A stretch of DNA of 64,000 nt from Pseudoalteromonas distincta. Its GTDB lineage: Bacteria; Pseudomonadota; Gammaproteobacteria; Enterobacterales; Alteromonadaceae. The translations under genes and the position numbers were made by a program. Each line of letters begins with the position of its first letter. The first letter of the stretch is position 1. This document shows, piece after piece, positions 1 through 8,751 of this stretch. The stretch is from positions 384,471 through 448,470 of the forward strand of contig NZ_JWIG01000001.1 in NCBI RefSeq assembly GCF_000814675.1, given 5' to 3'. Under the pieces are notes generated by a model. The model did not search any database and was not told where the DNA came from. It saw nothing but the letters and a program-made list of their open reading frames with translations.

Positions 1-283
1 CCCAAGTAGAAATATTAAGTGCGAAATCTTTAATTGATTCACGTGCACCCATAGCGCCATTTTGCTGATCTAAATAAACTGCATGGCCACCAAGGCGGTT
101 AATACCTATATCAAACGATAAGCGAGTACGTAAACTTTGTTTTTCAAACAATGTTACGATTGATTTTCCCGCTAATACATTGCTGTATTTTTCTGGTTTT
201 GCTTTTATATCTTGCGCTAACTTTAATAAATTAAGTGCGCCTTCTTGGTCTAACTCTAAACCCGTTAAAAAATTCTCAAACAT
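1..283 (-). CDS. argF: Ornithine carbamoyltransferase ArgF, 5' part only
   Basis: The frame reads leftward from the ATG at 281-283 and runs off the window edge, so only about 94 N-terminal residues are visible. It contains FEKQSLRTRLSF followed by LGGHAVYLDQQ and a RESIKD segment. The SxRTR loop is the carbamoyl-phosphate binding motif of the transcarbamoylases, and FEK before it is typical of ornithine carbamoyltransferases, which make citrulline from ornithine and carbamoyl phosphate. The start lies 7 bp after the argB stop, in line with an argC-argB-argF operon that in related marine bacteria continues into argG and argH. SLRTR instead of STRTR is, as far as I recall, normal in Shewanella-type enzymes. 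Acetylornithine carbamoyltransferase is a less likely alternative because argE is present next door. Confidence 0.9.
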   Translation of the reverse strand, partial: MFENFLTGLELDQEGALNLLKLAQDIKAKPEKYSNVLAGKSIVTLFEKQSLRTRLSFDIGINRLGGHAVYLDQQNGAMGARESIKDFALNISTW

Positions 284-290
284 AATAAAC

Positions 291-1058
291 CTATGGTGTA
301 ATCTTAGTTCCGACATGCTCGCCTTGTAGCAGAGCAGTTAAATTTTCTGGCTTTTGCCAGCTGGAAATATACACACCGCGTCGTAAATGTTGGGCAGCGT
401 GAAGGCTGGTCTTAACTTTGACCTCCATCCCGCCCACAATTACTCCATTTGTAATTAAAGTATCAATGTGTTTTGTGTCAAGTTGATGTAACGGCTGTTT
501 ATTTTCGTCAAGCACTGCTTCAACATCCGTCATAAAAATAAGCTCAGCATTTAAGTTACTAGCAATAGCCGCTGCTGCTTCATCTGCATTTACGTTGTAC
601 CAAAGCCCTTGCTCATCAAAGCCTATAGAGCTAACAATGGGTAGGCGACCGATTTTAAGTAAATCATTAACAATAGAATCGTCGTTGCTTTTACATTTAC
701 CCACTAAGCAAAGCGCTTTTAGCTTTTGAGTTGCAGTAACACCTGCCTCAAAAAGGCTTAAGCCGACAGGCTTGTGCCCTGCACTAATAGCTTGAGTCAT
801 TAATTGTTTATTAGCGCAACCTGCAAGGGCACCCACTATATAAGGCATTTGCTCTGCTGGACTAATACGTAAACCTTGGTGTTTAGCACTAGCAAAACCC
901 GCTTGCTTTAGCCATGTATCAACTAAAGCGCCACCGCCATGAACAATGACAAACTCATCATTTTTTTGCTCGCTTAGCACGTCAAATAACGCTTTGGCTG
1001 CATTTTCTGTATTAAGTACTGCACCACCGAGTTTAATAACCCACGTTTTTTTACTCAT
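291..1058 (-). CDS. argB: Acetylglutamate kinase ArgB
   Basis: Phosphorylates N-acetylglutamate, the second step of arginine synthesis, in the cytoplasm. The 255-residue protein is of normal length for the family. It opens with WVIKLGGAVL (the KxGG phosphate-binding start of the amino-acid kinase fold), has the HGGGALVD glycine-rich loop near residue 40, and VNADEAAAAIA and FMTDVEAV in the C-terminal nucleotide-binding half. The start codon abuts the argC stop codon (1056-1058 against 1059-1061) and the stop is 7 bp before argF, so the three genes are almost certainly one transcript and translationally coupled. It lacks the long N-terminal helix of arginine-inhibited kinases, so it may be feedback-insensitive like the enterobacterial enzyme; that part is inference. 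Confidence 0.96.
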   Translation of the reverse strand: MSKKTWVIKLGGAVLNTENAAKALFDVLSEQKNDEFVIVHGGGALVDTWLKQAGFASAKHQGLRISPAEQMPYIVGALAGCANKQLMTQAISAGHKPVGLSLFEAGVTATQKLKALCLVGKCKSNDDSIVNDLLKIGRLPIVSSIGFDEQGLWYNVNADEAAAAIASNLNAELIFMTDVEAVLDENKQPLHQLDTKHIDTLITNGVIVGGMEVKVKTSLHAAQHLRRGVYISSWQKPENLTALLQGEHVGTKITP

Positions 1059-2069
1059 TTAAAACGCTCCTTTTAAGCCCGTAGTGTGATCTAAATTCAT
1101 AGAAATATTAATACACTGCAAAGCTTGTCCAGCAGCGCCTTTTAATAAGTTATCAATGGCAGACATTACAATTAACTGCGTGCCTTGTTGCTGCCAACCA
1201 ATATCAACAAATGGCTGCTTAGCTACACCTTTAATTGAAGGTACTTTATCGCCTAATAAACGAATTAATGGCTCGCTCGAAAGTACTTGATAAGCCGATG
1301 CAACGTTTTCCTTGGTAACGCCTGGCTTAAGCTGTACATAAATAGTTTCTAAAATACCGCGCGGAAAATTACCTAAGTGCGGTGTAAATAACACTTTGTG
1401 GCCAAGGTGTTGTTCAATTTCAGGGCCGTGGCGATGGTTAAACAAACCATAAGGTGCAAGCGACACTTCACAAAAATGTGTTCCTACACTGGCTTTACGC
1501 CCTGCGCCTGTAACGCCCGAAACCGCATTAATAATAATACTTTCGCTGCTCAATAAGCCTGCTTGCTTAAGCGGTTTTAACGCATTAAGCGCTGCTGTTG
1601 GGTAACAACCTGCAACAGCAATTAGCTTTGCATTAGCGATAGCATCATGGTTCCACTCAGCTAGACCGTAAGCCGCTTCATTTAAAAGCTCTGGATGTTG
1701 ATGCTCAAAACCATAGTAAGTAACGTAGTCGTCATTGTTTGCTAAACGATAGCCACCAGATAAATCAAATACCTTTTTACCCATAGCTAAAAATTGCGGC
1801 GCTAAATCAACACTTACCTTGTGATCGGTACATAAGCATACGTAATCAGCATCACTTTGAATGTCATCAAAAGCTGATACGCTAAGAGGAAGTAAAGGGC
1901 AGTCTAGTAAGCCAAGGTGCTCTGGGTATAAATCACTTAGCAATTTATTTTTATCTAAGCTACCCTCTGATACATAACAGCCTGTTAAAGTTAAGTTTGG
2001 ATGCTTAGCAACTAAACTTGCTAACTCTGCGCCGCTGTATCCGCTTGCGCCAATAATCACTACATTCAT
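1059..2069 (-). CDS. argC: N-acetyl-gamma-glutamyl-phosphate reductase ArgC
   Basis: NADPH-dependent reduction of N-acetylglutamyl phosphate to the semialdehyde, the third arginine step. The 336 residues start with VVIIGASGYSGAELA, the Rossmann dinucleotide-binding loop, and contain VAGCYPTAAL around residue 155, where the cysteine is the catalytic thiol, followed by NAVSGVTGAGR. It is the first gene of the leftward argCBF operon and faces argE across a 200-bp control region that holds an ARG box. Length and motifs are complete and nothing is unusual. Confidence 0.96.
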   Translation of the reverse strand: MNVVIIGASGYSGAELASLVAKHPNLTLTGCYVSEGSLDKNKLLSDLYPEHLGLLDCPLLPLSVSAFDDIQSDADYVCLCTDHKVSVDLAPQFLAMGKKVFDLSGGYRLANNDDYVTYYGFEHQHPELLNEAAYGLAEWNHDAIANAKLIAVAGCYPTAALNALKPLKQAGLLSSESIIINAVSGVTGAGRKASVGTHFCEVSLAPYGLFNHRHGPEIEQHLGHKVLFTPHLGNFPRGILETIYVQLKPGVTKENVASAYQVLSSEPLIRLLGDKVPSIKGVAKQPFVDIGWQQQGTQLIVMSAIDNLLKGAAGQALQCINISMNLDHTTGLKGAF

Positions 2070-2221
2070 TTGTTACTCGTTATCTTAAAATTAATTACTA
2101 CTTATCTATAATGTTCGCTTAAACTAGCTTAGACGCTAATTAAGTCTTTTTTATTAATGAATTTTGATTATCGTCGCATTATTTTCATGGCGTTACTTTT
2201 AATATATTTATGCTTAAAAAG

Positions 2222-2235
2222 TGAATTGATATTCA
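2222..2235. promoter_or_regulatory. ARG box (ArgR operator) between argC and argE
   Basis: TGAATTGATATTCA is a perfect TGAAT-N4-ATTCA palindrome, the core of the ArgR operator consensus. It lies 59 bp before the argE ATG and 153 bp upstream of argC, so one repressor site could serve both divergent promoters. ARG boxes usually come in pairs 3 bp apart; the only other candidates here are degenerate (2158-2171 and 2270-2283). The site assignment rests on sequence match only. Confidence 0.75.
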
Positions 2236-2293
2236 TCATAAATACTTTTATATTGTTATGCAATTAAATTGAATAATAATTTTGGATTTTTTT

Positions 2294-3442
2294 ATGCCTT
2301 TGCCTTCGTTTATTTCCATGTACCAACAATTGATTGCAGCCCCTTCTATTAGTGCTATTGAAGACAACCTGTGTATGAGCAATAAAAACGTAATTGAACT
2401 CCTAGCCAGTTGGTGCGAAACAATCGGTTTTACGTGTGAAATTATAGAATTAGAAGGAGGTAAAGGGCGCTATAATTTATTAGCAAAACGCGGAGAAGGT
2501 GATGGCGGATTAATGCTAGCTGGTCATACCGACACAGTGCCTTTTGATGACAGTCGTTGGAATCATAATCCATTTAAACTTACCGAACTCGATAACAAAT
2601 TGTATGGGCTAGGAAGTATTGATATGAAAGGCTTTTTTGCTTTTGTATTACAAGCGATTAGTGAACTTGATGAAAAGCAGCAAACTCAGCCTATTTTAAT
2701 CCTTGCCACCGCCGACGAAGAAACAACGATGGCTGGTGCACAACAAATATGTAAGCACCCGAATTTAAAACCTGCGCGTTGTATAATAGGCGAACCTACT
2801 GATATGACCCCAGTATTTATGCACAAAGGCCATATGAGTACAGCAATAAGAGTAGTTGGTCGCTCTGGGCATAGCTCCGATCCCGAACGTGGTCTTAACG
2901 CCATTGAAGTAATGCATAAAGTGATTACAAAATTGATGATCTTAAAAGAACAATTAAAGCATAAGTATTCAATAAACCACTTCGAAATCCCTTATCCAAC
3001 ATTAAACTTAGGTAATATTCATGGCGGCGATAACGCGAATAGAATTTGTGGTTGCTGTGAAATGCATATAGATATGCGCCCATTACCAGGTTTAAGTGTA
3101 CAAGAACTACAAGCATTAGTACTCGATGCAACGAAAGAGATAAATCAGCAATACCCAAATGCGGTGAGCGTTATTGATTTACATGAACCAATACCGGCAT
3201 TTAGTGGTAGCACCGACAGTGCTTTAGTAAAAATGGCTGAAAAAATAGCGGGGCAAAAAGCGGTCGCGGTAAATTACTGCACTGAAGCGCCGTTTATCCA
3301 GCAACTCGGTTGTGAAACGATTGTAATGGGCCCAGGCTCAATTAACCAAGCACACCAGCCTGATGAATTTTTAGCGATGGAAAAAATAAAACCATCACAA
3401 CAAATAATCACTGATCTTATAAAAGCAAATTGCTTTAACTAA
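2294..3442 (+). CDS. argE: Acetylornithine deacetylase ArgE
   Basis: Zinc metallopeptidase-family (M20) enzyme that removes acetate from N-acetylornithine to give ornithine. Visible M20 elements are AGHTDTVPFDD (metal His and catalytic Asp), the GSIDMKG bridging aspartate, TADEE (catalytic Glu pair), the SGHSSDP dimerisation-domain signature and the C-terminal GPGSINQAHQPDE metal ligand. A TTG at 2282 would extend the frame by four residues, but the ATG at 2294 gives MPLPSFISMYQQ, which lines up with the E. coli N-terminus, so I use it; neither start has a strong ribosome binding site. It is transcribed divergently from argCBF, the bipolar layout known from Moritella and other marine gammaproteobacteria. 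Confidence 0.95.
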   Translation: MPLPSFISMYQQLIAAPSISAIEDNLCMSNKNVIELLASWCETIGFTCEIIELEGGKGRYNLLAKRGEGDGGLMLAGHTDTVPFDDSRWNHNPFKLTELDNKLYGLGSIDMKGFFAFVLQAISELDEKQQTQPILILATADEETTMAGAQQICKHPNLKPARCIIGEPTDMTPVFMHKGHMSTAIRVVGRSGHSSDPERGLNAIEVMHKVITKLMILKEQLKHKYSINHFEIPYPTLNLGNIHGGDNANRICGCCEMHIDMRPLPGLSVQELQALVLDATKEINQQYPNAVSVIDLHEPIPAFSGSTDSALVKMAEKIAGQKAVAVNYCTEAPFIQQLGCETIVMGPGSINQAHQPDEFLAMEKIKPSQQIITDLIKANCFN

Positions 3443-3451
3443 TAAGATTAC

Positions 3452-3479
3452 AATAAAGGCGCCAATTGGCGCCTTTATT
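3452..3479. terminator. Bidirectional terminator after argE
   Basis: A perfect 28-bp palindrome (AATAAAGGCGCC and its complement, GC-rich core) 9 bp after the argE stop, with a short T run on each strand. It sits between the convergent argE and the gene at 3496-4428 and probably ends both transcripts. Confidence 0.85.
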
Positions 3480-3495
3480 AATACAGAACTAAGGC

Positions 3496-4428
3496 CTAAT
3501 CACCTTTAACTTCTAAGTTAATAAACTTAACTAGTTCTTCAGGTTGCCCTACTAGCATCATAACTTGTTGGTTAATTTCCATCATAGTTTTACCTTCAGG
3601 TAGCTTTGCAGACACACTGAATGAATTTAAACCTTTCGCAAAGCTAGTTAAAGCCTCTGCAATATCTTCAGTTACAGGAGCTTGTTGTAACTGTTGCTCT
3701 AGCGTCATTTCCATTTGCTCAAGCGTCATACCTTGCTTTTCAAGCTCGCTTGAGAGTAAATCTTTTAATTTACCCTGGTTATTTAAGGCAAAGCTAACAT
3801 TACGTGGCTCTAATTTACTCATTGCTTGCATAACAAGTGTTTGCTGCTGTAATTCTTGCTCATACGTCAGCGGTTGATCACCCGCTTCTTGTTGCGCCTT
3901 GCTAATAGCCAATGAAGCATCCATTAACGCTTTTGAATTAGCTAAACCCATATCCATATTAAAACTAACAATGTCTTTTGCATCAAGCTTAACTACTACA
4001 TCACTATTGCCAGACTCTTCATCGTAATCAAGTGATGAATGTAAGTCGTAACTTGCCGACGCTAACATTTCGTTTGTATCAGCTGGTAATTTTGATACGA
4101 AGCTTTTATCAAACTGAAAGCTTTTTACATCAAATGATGTATGTGGTGATATTTTATCCGACTCGTAGCCAGTTATTTCAATGCTTTGAATATTAGCAAC
4201 ATTGTCACCTTCAGGGCTTATTACTTCCATATTTGTTATTTCTACACTCTTTGAAATAACACTTGCCGATAAACCAGCGTATTTAAATGTAGCGCCAGTT
4301 TGCTCGCTTACTAAAGCAAGTTGCTTATCTACTTCTGCACGCACTTCTTGAGTTGCTACGTAGTTTGCGTAACTAACACCACCCACGCCTGCGGCCACAA
4401 GAGCTGCAACTATAACTAATTTTTTCAT
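3496..4428 (-). CDS. Membrane-anchored protein of unknown function
   Basis: I do not recognise a named family with certainty. The 310 residues begin MKKLVIVAALVAAGVGGVSYANYV, one hydrophobic helix that could be an uncleaved anchor or a signal peptide. The rest is soluble, beta-rich in feel (ATFKYAGLSASVISKSVEITNMEV), then a stretch rich in glutamine and glutamate around residues 190-260 (QQQTLVMQAM, LEQMEMTLEQQLQQ). The layout recalls DUF945/YdgA-like and AsmA-like periplasmic proteins, which also have an N-terminal helix, but that is a resemblance only. It stands alone, convergent with argE and 75 bp downstream of radA on the same strand. Confidence 0.8.
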   Translation of the reverse strand: MKKLVIVAALVAAGVGGVSYANYVATQEVRAEVDKQLALVSEQTGATFKYAGLSASVISKSVEITNMEVISPEGDNVANIQSIEITGYESDKISPHTSFDVKSFQFDKSFVSKLPADTNEMLASASYDLHSSLDYDEESGNSDVVVKLDAKDIVSFNMDMGLANSKALMDASLAISKAQQEAGDQPLTYEQELQQQTLVMQAMSKLEPRNVSFALNNQGKLKDLLSSELEKQGMTLEQMEMTLEQQLQQAPVTEDIAEALTSFAKGLNSFSVSAKLPEGKTMMEINQQVMMLVGQPEELVKFINLEVKGD

Positions 4429-4503
4429 GTCATTTCCTTATTTAATTCTTTCTATAAAGTGTCTCAACTTAAGAGTAACACTGAAGAACATCACCGATAA
4501 GTG

Positions 4504-5889
4504 TTAATTAATCAAACTAAGTAACTCATGTACGGTTTTTACAGGGGTAATTTTAGCGCCTAGCCCTTCCATCGATTTATGGTAATTACGAAATGGAATA
4601 TATATTTCTGTAAAACCATGTTGTGCAGCCTCTTTAACACGCGGTACACCACTGTCTATTGGGCGTACATCGCCGTTTAAGCTAAGTTCTCCCATAATAC
4701 ACGTGGTACGAGGTACAACAAATTCGTTTAAACTGCTAAGTAACGCGGTTACTAATGCTAAATCGATGCAGGTTTCTGTCTCATCAATTCTTAAACCACC
4801 CACAATATTAAAAAACGTATCGTGAAATATTTTAGTTTTAGTATGCTTACGTAATATACCGGTCAGCATTTTTATACGATTCATATTTAAACCAACACAA
4901 ACACGCTGCGGAAATTCAGCTTCTGTTTCGGTAGTTAAACATTGAATCTCAAGCAATAAATTACGATTCCCTTTACGAATACAGGTAATAGTAGAGCCAG
5001 GTGAGTCAGTGGTTGAACCCGATAAAAATATTTCACTTGGATTATCAACGCTTAACATCCCACGTTCACACATTTTAAAAATGCCAACAGTATCAATATC
5101 ACCAAAGCGGTTTTTATTTGCCCTAAGGGTTCGTATTTGCCCATCGTTGGTATCTATGTGTAAAAGCGCATCAACAATATGTACAAGTGTTTGAGGGCCT
5201 GCTATTTCGTTATTTTTATTTACGTGAGCAATAATGAACATGGTTACATCATTTTGCTTACAGTACTGAGTTAATGCTTGGGCGGCGCTTTTTACTTGCG
5301 AAGGCGAACCTGGGCTACCATTTGCCGTATCGGTTACAACAGCTTGAATAGAGTCAATAACAGCAAACTTAATTTTATTTTTCTCGAGCTCTTCGATGAT
5401 GGTTTCAACGCTCGTTTCTGAAAGTAAATAAAGCTCGTCCGGGTTATAGTTTAACTTTAAACGTTTTACCCTGTTTTTAAACTGCGATAAAGATTCTTCT
5501 GCCGTACAGTAAAGTGACGGCATCCGTTGTGACATTCTCGCCACTAAGTCAGATAGCAAAGTTGTCTTACCCGCCCCCGGATCGCCCGAAATTATATTAA
5601 CAGAGCCAGTAGTCACCCCGCCGCTTAGTACGCGATCAAGCTCGCCGATTTCAGTTAGCTGCTTTTCAGCCTCTGATGTAGCAATATCATTGATTTTTTT
5701 AGAGCCACCACCAACACCACCAGCATAACCACCAACGTTTGCTCGTATTGATGCTTTTTTACTGTGCCCTGCTGAAGGCTTAAATTCCGCTAATGTGTTC
5801 CACGCACCGCAGCGACATTGACCCTGCCAACGTTGATAGTTCATGCCACATTCGGTACAAACAAATTCTACTTTTGCCGCTTTAGCCAT
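4504..5889 (-). CDS. radA: DNA repair ATPase/helicase RadA (Sms)
   Basis: RadA is a RecA-like motor that drives branch migration in recombination intermediates. Domains in order: an N-terminal zinc finger (Cys11, Cys14, Cys25, Cys27), a RecA-type ATPase with Walker A GDPGAGKTT, the RadA-specific NKNRFG motif, and a C-terminal Lon-protease-like domain (GGLRIDETETCIDLAL and the later GELSLNGDVRPI). The 461-residue length is normal. Odd: the second half of the zinc finger reads CRCG, a CxC pair, whereas E. coli RadA has CSAC (CxxC); the codons are unambiguous in the sequence. The gene is followed by 364 bp without a gene. Confidence 0.96.
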   Translation of the reverse strand: MAKAAKVEFVCTECGMNYQRWQGQCRCGAWNTLAEFKPSAGHSKKASIRANVGGYAGGVGGGSKKINDIATSEAEKQLTEIGELDRVLSGGVTTGSVNIISGDPGAGKTTLLSDLVARMSQRMPSLYCTAEESLSQFKNRVKRLKLNYNPDELYLLSETSVETIIEELEKNKIKFAVIDSIQAVVTDTANGSPGSPSQVKSAAQALTQYCKQNDVTMFIIAHVNKNNEIAGPQTLVHIVDALLHIDTNDGQIRTLRANKNRFGDIDTVGIFKMCERGMLSVDNPSEIFLSGSTTDSPGSTITCIRKGNRNLLLEIQCLTTETEAEFPQRVCVGLNMNRIKMLTGILRKHTKTKIFHDTFFNIVGGLRIDETETCIDLALVTALLSSLNEFVVPRTTCIMGELSLNGDVRPIDSGVPRVKEAAQHGFTEIYIPFRNYHKSMEGLGAKITPVKTVHELLSLIN

Positions 5890-6253
5890 TGATAACTTTA
5901 CCTACTATTCTTTAAATTAAAAAAATTCTTACTATTAAGCGCTTATTTTGCCATTTCAGGCATTTACTTAGCAACAAACTCTTGCCTGCTTAAAAATCTA
6001 GCGTCACAATCAATAAATACACATGGTGTTTCTTTTTAGCTATAATTTAGGGCATACTTTTTGCTTTGTAATAGTTTAAAGTAACTTGCCAATAAAATGG
6101 CAAATAACACATACATAACAAGAGCTAAACAGTAGTAACTCAAATAATTGTACCTATATTAATAACATAGAGCGATTTAACGTTTATTGAACTTCTAATA
6201 AATGGACTTAACAGTATACCTACTTTTTCAATTAGACGGTGATGGTTTTATAA
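5890..6253. other. Intergenic region between radA and the PilZ gene
   Basis: 364 bp, strongly AT-rich, between two divergent genes. It must hold both promoters but I see no clear operator, hairpin or small ORF. Nothing else can be supported. Confidence 0.6.
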
Positions 6254-8731
6254 ATGGCTGATGACATAATGCTCAAACACGAAGACCTCGTGAATGAGTT
6301 AAAAACATATTTAGGCAACGCTAAATTTGATCTAATTTTCAAATCAAAAACCGCAGGGTTAACCAAACCTGAGCAATTTTTAATGAAAATGGAAATGTCG
6401 CGTTTATCTCAGCCAGTGGCACGTTTTGTTGATCTTCGTGGATTAGTGACAGGCCAAGTAAAACCATATGAGCATAACGGCAAGCAACACTTTATGGATG
6501 ACACAGCCATTGAAGTGTTTGAAAAAGCGCTTAAACAACATGGTGAATACACCTTAGCTGTTTACGAAGCCGTAATGAATACAGAAAATAACCACCGCGT
6601 ATTACAAAAACAAGCAGCCGAAAAATCAGAGTTACAAGAGCTAGAAAATAACTTAAACACTGAAGTAATTAAGTTTGCCTCTTACGAGAGCCGCCGTGAA
6701 GAACGGATGAATTACTCAATAAAAGTAACGATTGATTACAAAGATAAAAAGAACATTGCTGCTAGCACCTCAGATATATCTTTAAGCGGTTGTAAAGTTA
6801 AGCTTGCAACGCGCTACTCTATAAAAAAAGGCGAACTCATCGCAATGCGCTTAGTAGGCCTTGAGCAAGACTTTGAACTTGGCCTAAAAAACGGTATTCA
6901 ATACGAAGTTGTTGCAGTAGAAAATATCTCTCGTGAATTTAATCACATCCGCTTAAAGCGCACTTATATAGAAAACAACGATGCCTTTAATGACTTTTTA
7001 GAAAGTTTTATTCATGGTAATAAGCGTCGTTATAAAGTAAATCTAGATAATACGCTCGATGCTGTAGTATCAAAGGGGTATGAGCAGTACTACATTCCTC
7101 GCGTAACGTCATTATATGTGTTTTTAAGTAAAAAAAAGGAGCAATATTACCCAAGCCTCAGCCTTACCACTGAAAATAATATTTTTATTCAGCGCTACTT
7201 TACCGATGAAAAAAAAGTACCGTGCTTGTACAATATTCTTAATCATCAGCGTATTACACAATTACTAACTCAAATTACCGCAGTAAAAGAAGATTACCTC
7301 TATACATTTACACATATATCATCAGGTAAAATTTATTACTACTCAGCGACGCGTACAGAGTTAAATAACAACCCTAAATTACGTGATCTATTTTTAGGTT
7401 TTGGTAGCCAAAAAGAGAGCTGGCAGTGCTTTAAAATACAAATAATGCCAAGTCATCCAGATGATTCTTTTATACCGCTTTCACTACCCAATAGTGCCGG
7501 TGAAAATATAGAAAAATTAAATAAGCCACCTTCACCTCGTGTAAAAGGCCTTATAAAAGATGTTAAGTATATTGTTGTACTTACAAATATTGGCAATAAA
7601 GCTGAACAAGCAAATTATAAACAACTTACTTTTGATAAAGCATTAGTAAATCAGCTTAAGCACTTTGGCCACGCAAAACACAAAACACCACCCTACTTAG
7701 ATATTGTGCCACTTGAATACGTAAATTTACGCTCGCATAAGCGCTATCTTTATAAAACACCAGTTAGTGTTACTATTAATGATGAGGTATTTAATGGCTA
7801 TACACGTGACTTTTCGGTAATGGGTTTGCAGTTAGAGTGCGAACAACCTGCCACATTTAAAAAAGGCGATATAGTACTTTTAGCATTCCCTGAACTTCAA
7901 AAAATAACTAAAAAGCATAAGCTTAGTGAACTAAAGTACGAAGTAATGGCCATCAGTAAGTCATTTACTACTATTAACCTAAAAGCAAATCGTATTGCTG
8001 ATTTACCCCATGCTGGCGTGACCTTTTTCACTCAGCTAATAGAAGGTAATAAAGACAAACTTAAAGTATCTGAAGAAGCACCTAAAGTAGAAGGCTTATC
8101 TACCGCACTTAGAAATATGGTTACAAAAAGCGTTTGCCAATTTCCGCTATATTTACACAAAGAAGCTGCACACTTTAAAACCGGCGCAATTGGATATGGG
8201 TTATACGCCAGCCCTATTCACGTAATTTTGCAAAACTTTGGTTTATTAAGTAACAAAACTGACTTTTCGAGCATTCTGACTGAAGAGCAAATTATTAATG
8301 TAATAACACCAAATATCAAAGATCGCAGCCGCCAAGATGCACCACTTGCTTTTACACTTGCTATTAACTTCGACCCTCGAAAAGGCAGTATTGAAGAGGC
8401 TATTGTTAGCCAATGCGCTTTAGGTGAAGACTACTCAAGCTTTTATAAACAAATTAGTAAAGGCATTACATCGCAACTTATATTCGTAATGCGTTTGTAT
8501 ATATCGCGCACAGGTCGCCCCGATACTGATTATCTTTCTAATGAGCTAAAATACGTAAGTCAGTACGCAATGCACAAAGCTAAAGATTTAGAAGAAGCCT
8601 TATGGGCCGTAGCTGGTGTGGGTGATGTAGTAGATATAACTGAAGAAGCGCTAAGCCATTTAGAACTTAAAAAAGAGCAAGTTGCACAAATGAGCCGCCG
8701 TAAGCTAATTTGGTTAAACCGCTTACGTTAA
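6254..8731 (+). CDS. Large tandem PilZ-domain protein (putative c-di-GMP receptor)
   Basis: An 825-residue soluble protein with no signal peptide or membrane helix. Two PilZ signatures are complete: RREER at 147-151 with DISLSG at 174-179, and RSHKR at 493-497 with DFSVMG at 519-524. RxxxR and D/NxSxxG are the residues that bind cyclic di-GMP in PilZ domains. A further KRRY near residue 258 could mark a degenerate third copy. The stretches between and the last 200 residues have no motif I can name. Large PilZ proteins of this sort occur beside radA in other Alteromonadales, as I remember it, and are annotated only by domain. Two diguanylate cyclases elsewhere in the window show that the messenger is made. 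Role in motility or surface growth is inference. Confidence 0.88.
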   Translation: MADDIMLKHEDLVNELKTYLGNAKFDLIFKSKTAGLTKPEQFLMKMEMSRLSQPVARFVDLRGLVTGQVKPYEHNGKQHFMDDTAIEVFEKALKQHGEYTLAVYEAVMNTENNHRVLQKQAAEKSELQELENNLNTEVIKFASYESRREERMNYSIKVTIDYKDKKNIAASTSDISLSGCKVKLATRYSIKKGELIAMRLVGLEQDFELGLKNGIQYEVVAVENISREFNHIRLKRTYIENNDAFNDFLESFIHGNKRRYKVNLDNTLDAVVSKGYEQYYIPRVTSLYVFLSKKKEQYYPSLSLTTENNIFIQRYFTDEKKVPCLYNILNHQRITQLLTQITAVKEDYLYTFTHISSGKIYYYSATRTELNNNPKLRDLFLGFGSQKESWQCFKIQIMPSHPDDSFIPLSLPNSAGENIEKLNKPPSPRVKGLIKDVKYIVVLTNIGNKAEQANYKQLTFDKALVNQLKHFGHAKHKTPPYLDIVPLEYVNLRSHKRYLYKTPVSVTINDEVFNGYTRDFSVMGLQLECEQPATFKKGDIVLLAFPELQKITKKHKLSELKYEVMAISKSFTTINLKANRIADLPHAGVTFFTQLIEGNKDKLKVSEEAPKVEGLSTALRNMVTKSVCQFPLYLHKEAAHFKTGAIGYGLYASPIHVILQNFGLLSNKTDFSSILTEEQIINVITPNIKDRSRQDAPLAFTLAINFDPRKGSIEEAIVSQCALGEDYSSFYKQISKGITSQLIFVMRLYISRTGRPDTDYLSNELKYVSQYAMHKAKDLEEALWAVAGVGDVVDITEEALSHLELKKEQVAQMSRRKLIWLNRLR

Positions 8732-8740
8732 GCGGTTTAA
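8714..8740. terminator. Terminator overlapping the PilZ-gene stop codon
   Basis: Twelve-base-pair stem TTAAACCGCTTA / TAAGCGGTTTAA with a 3-base loop; the TAA stop lies at the foot of the right arm. It sits between the convergent PilZ gene and serB and is followed by a T-rich stretch on the plus strand. Confidence 0.7.
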
Positions 8741-8751
8741 CTTAATTTATT

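Noticed and set aside
2158-2171. Second ARG box
   Set aside because: TGAATTTTGATTAT matches one half-site only, and it is 50 bp from the good box instead of 3 bp.
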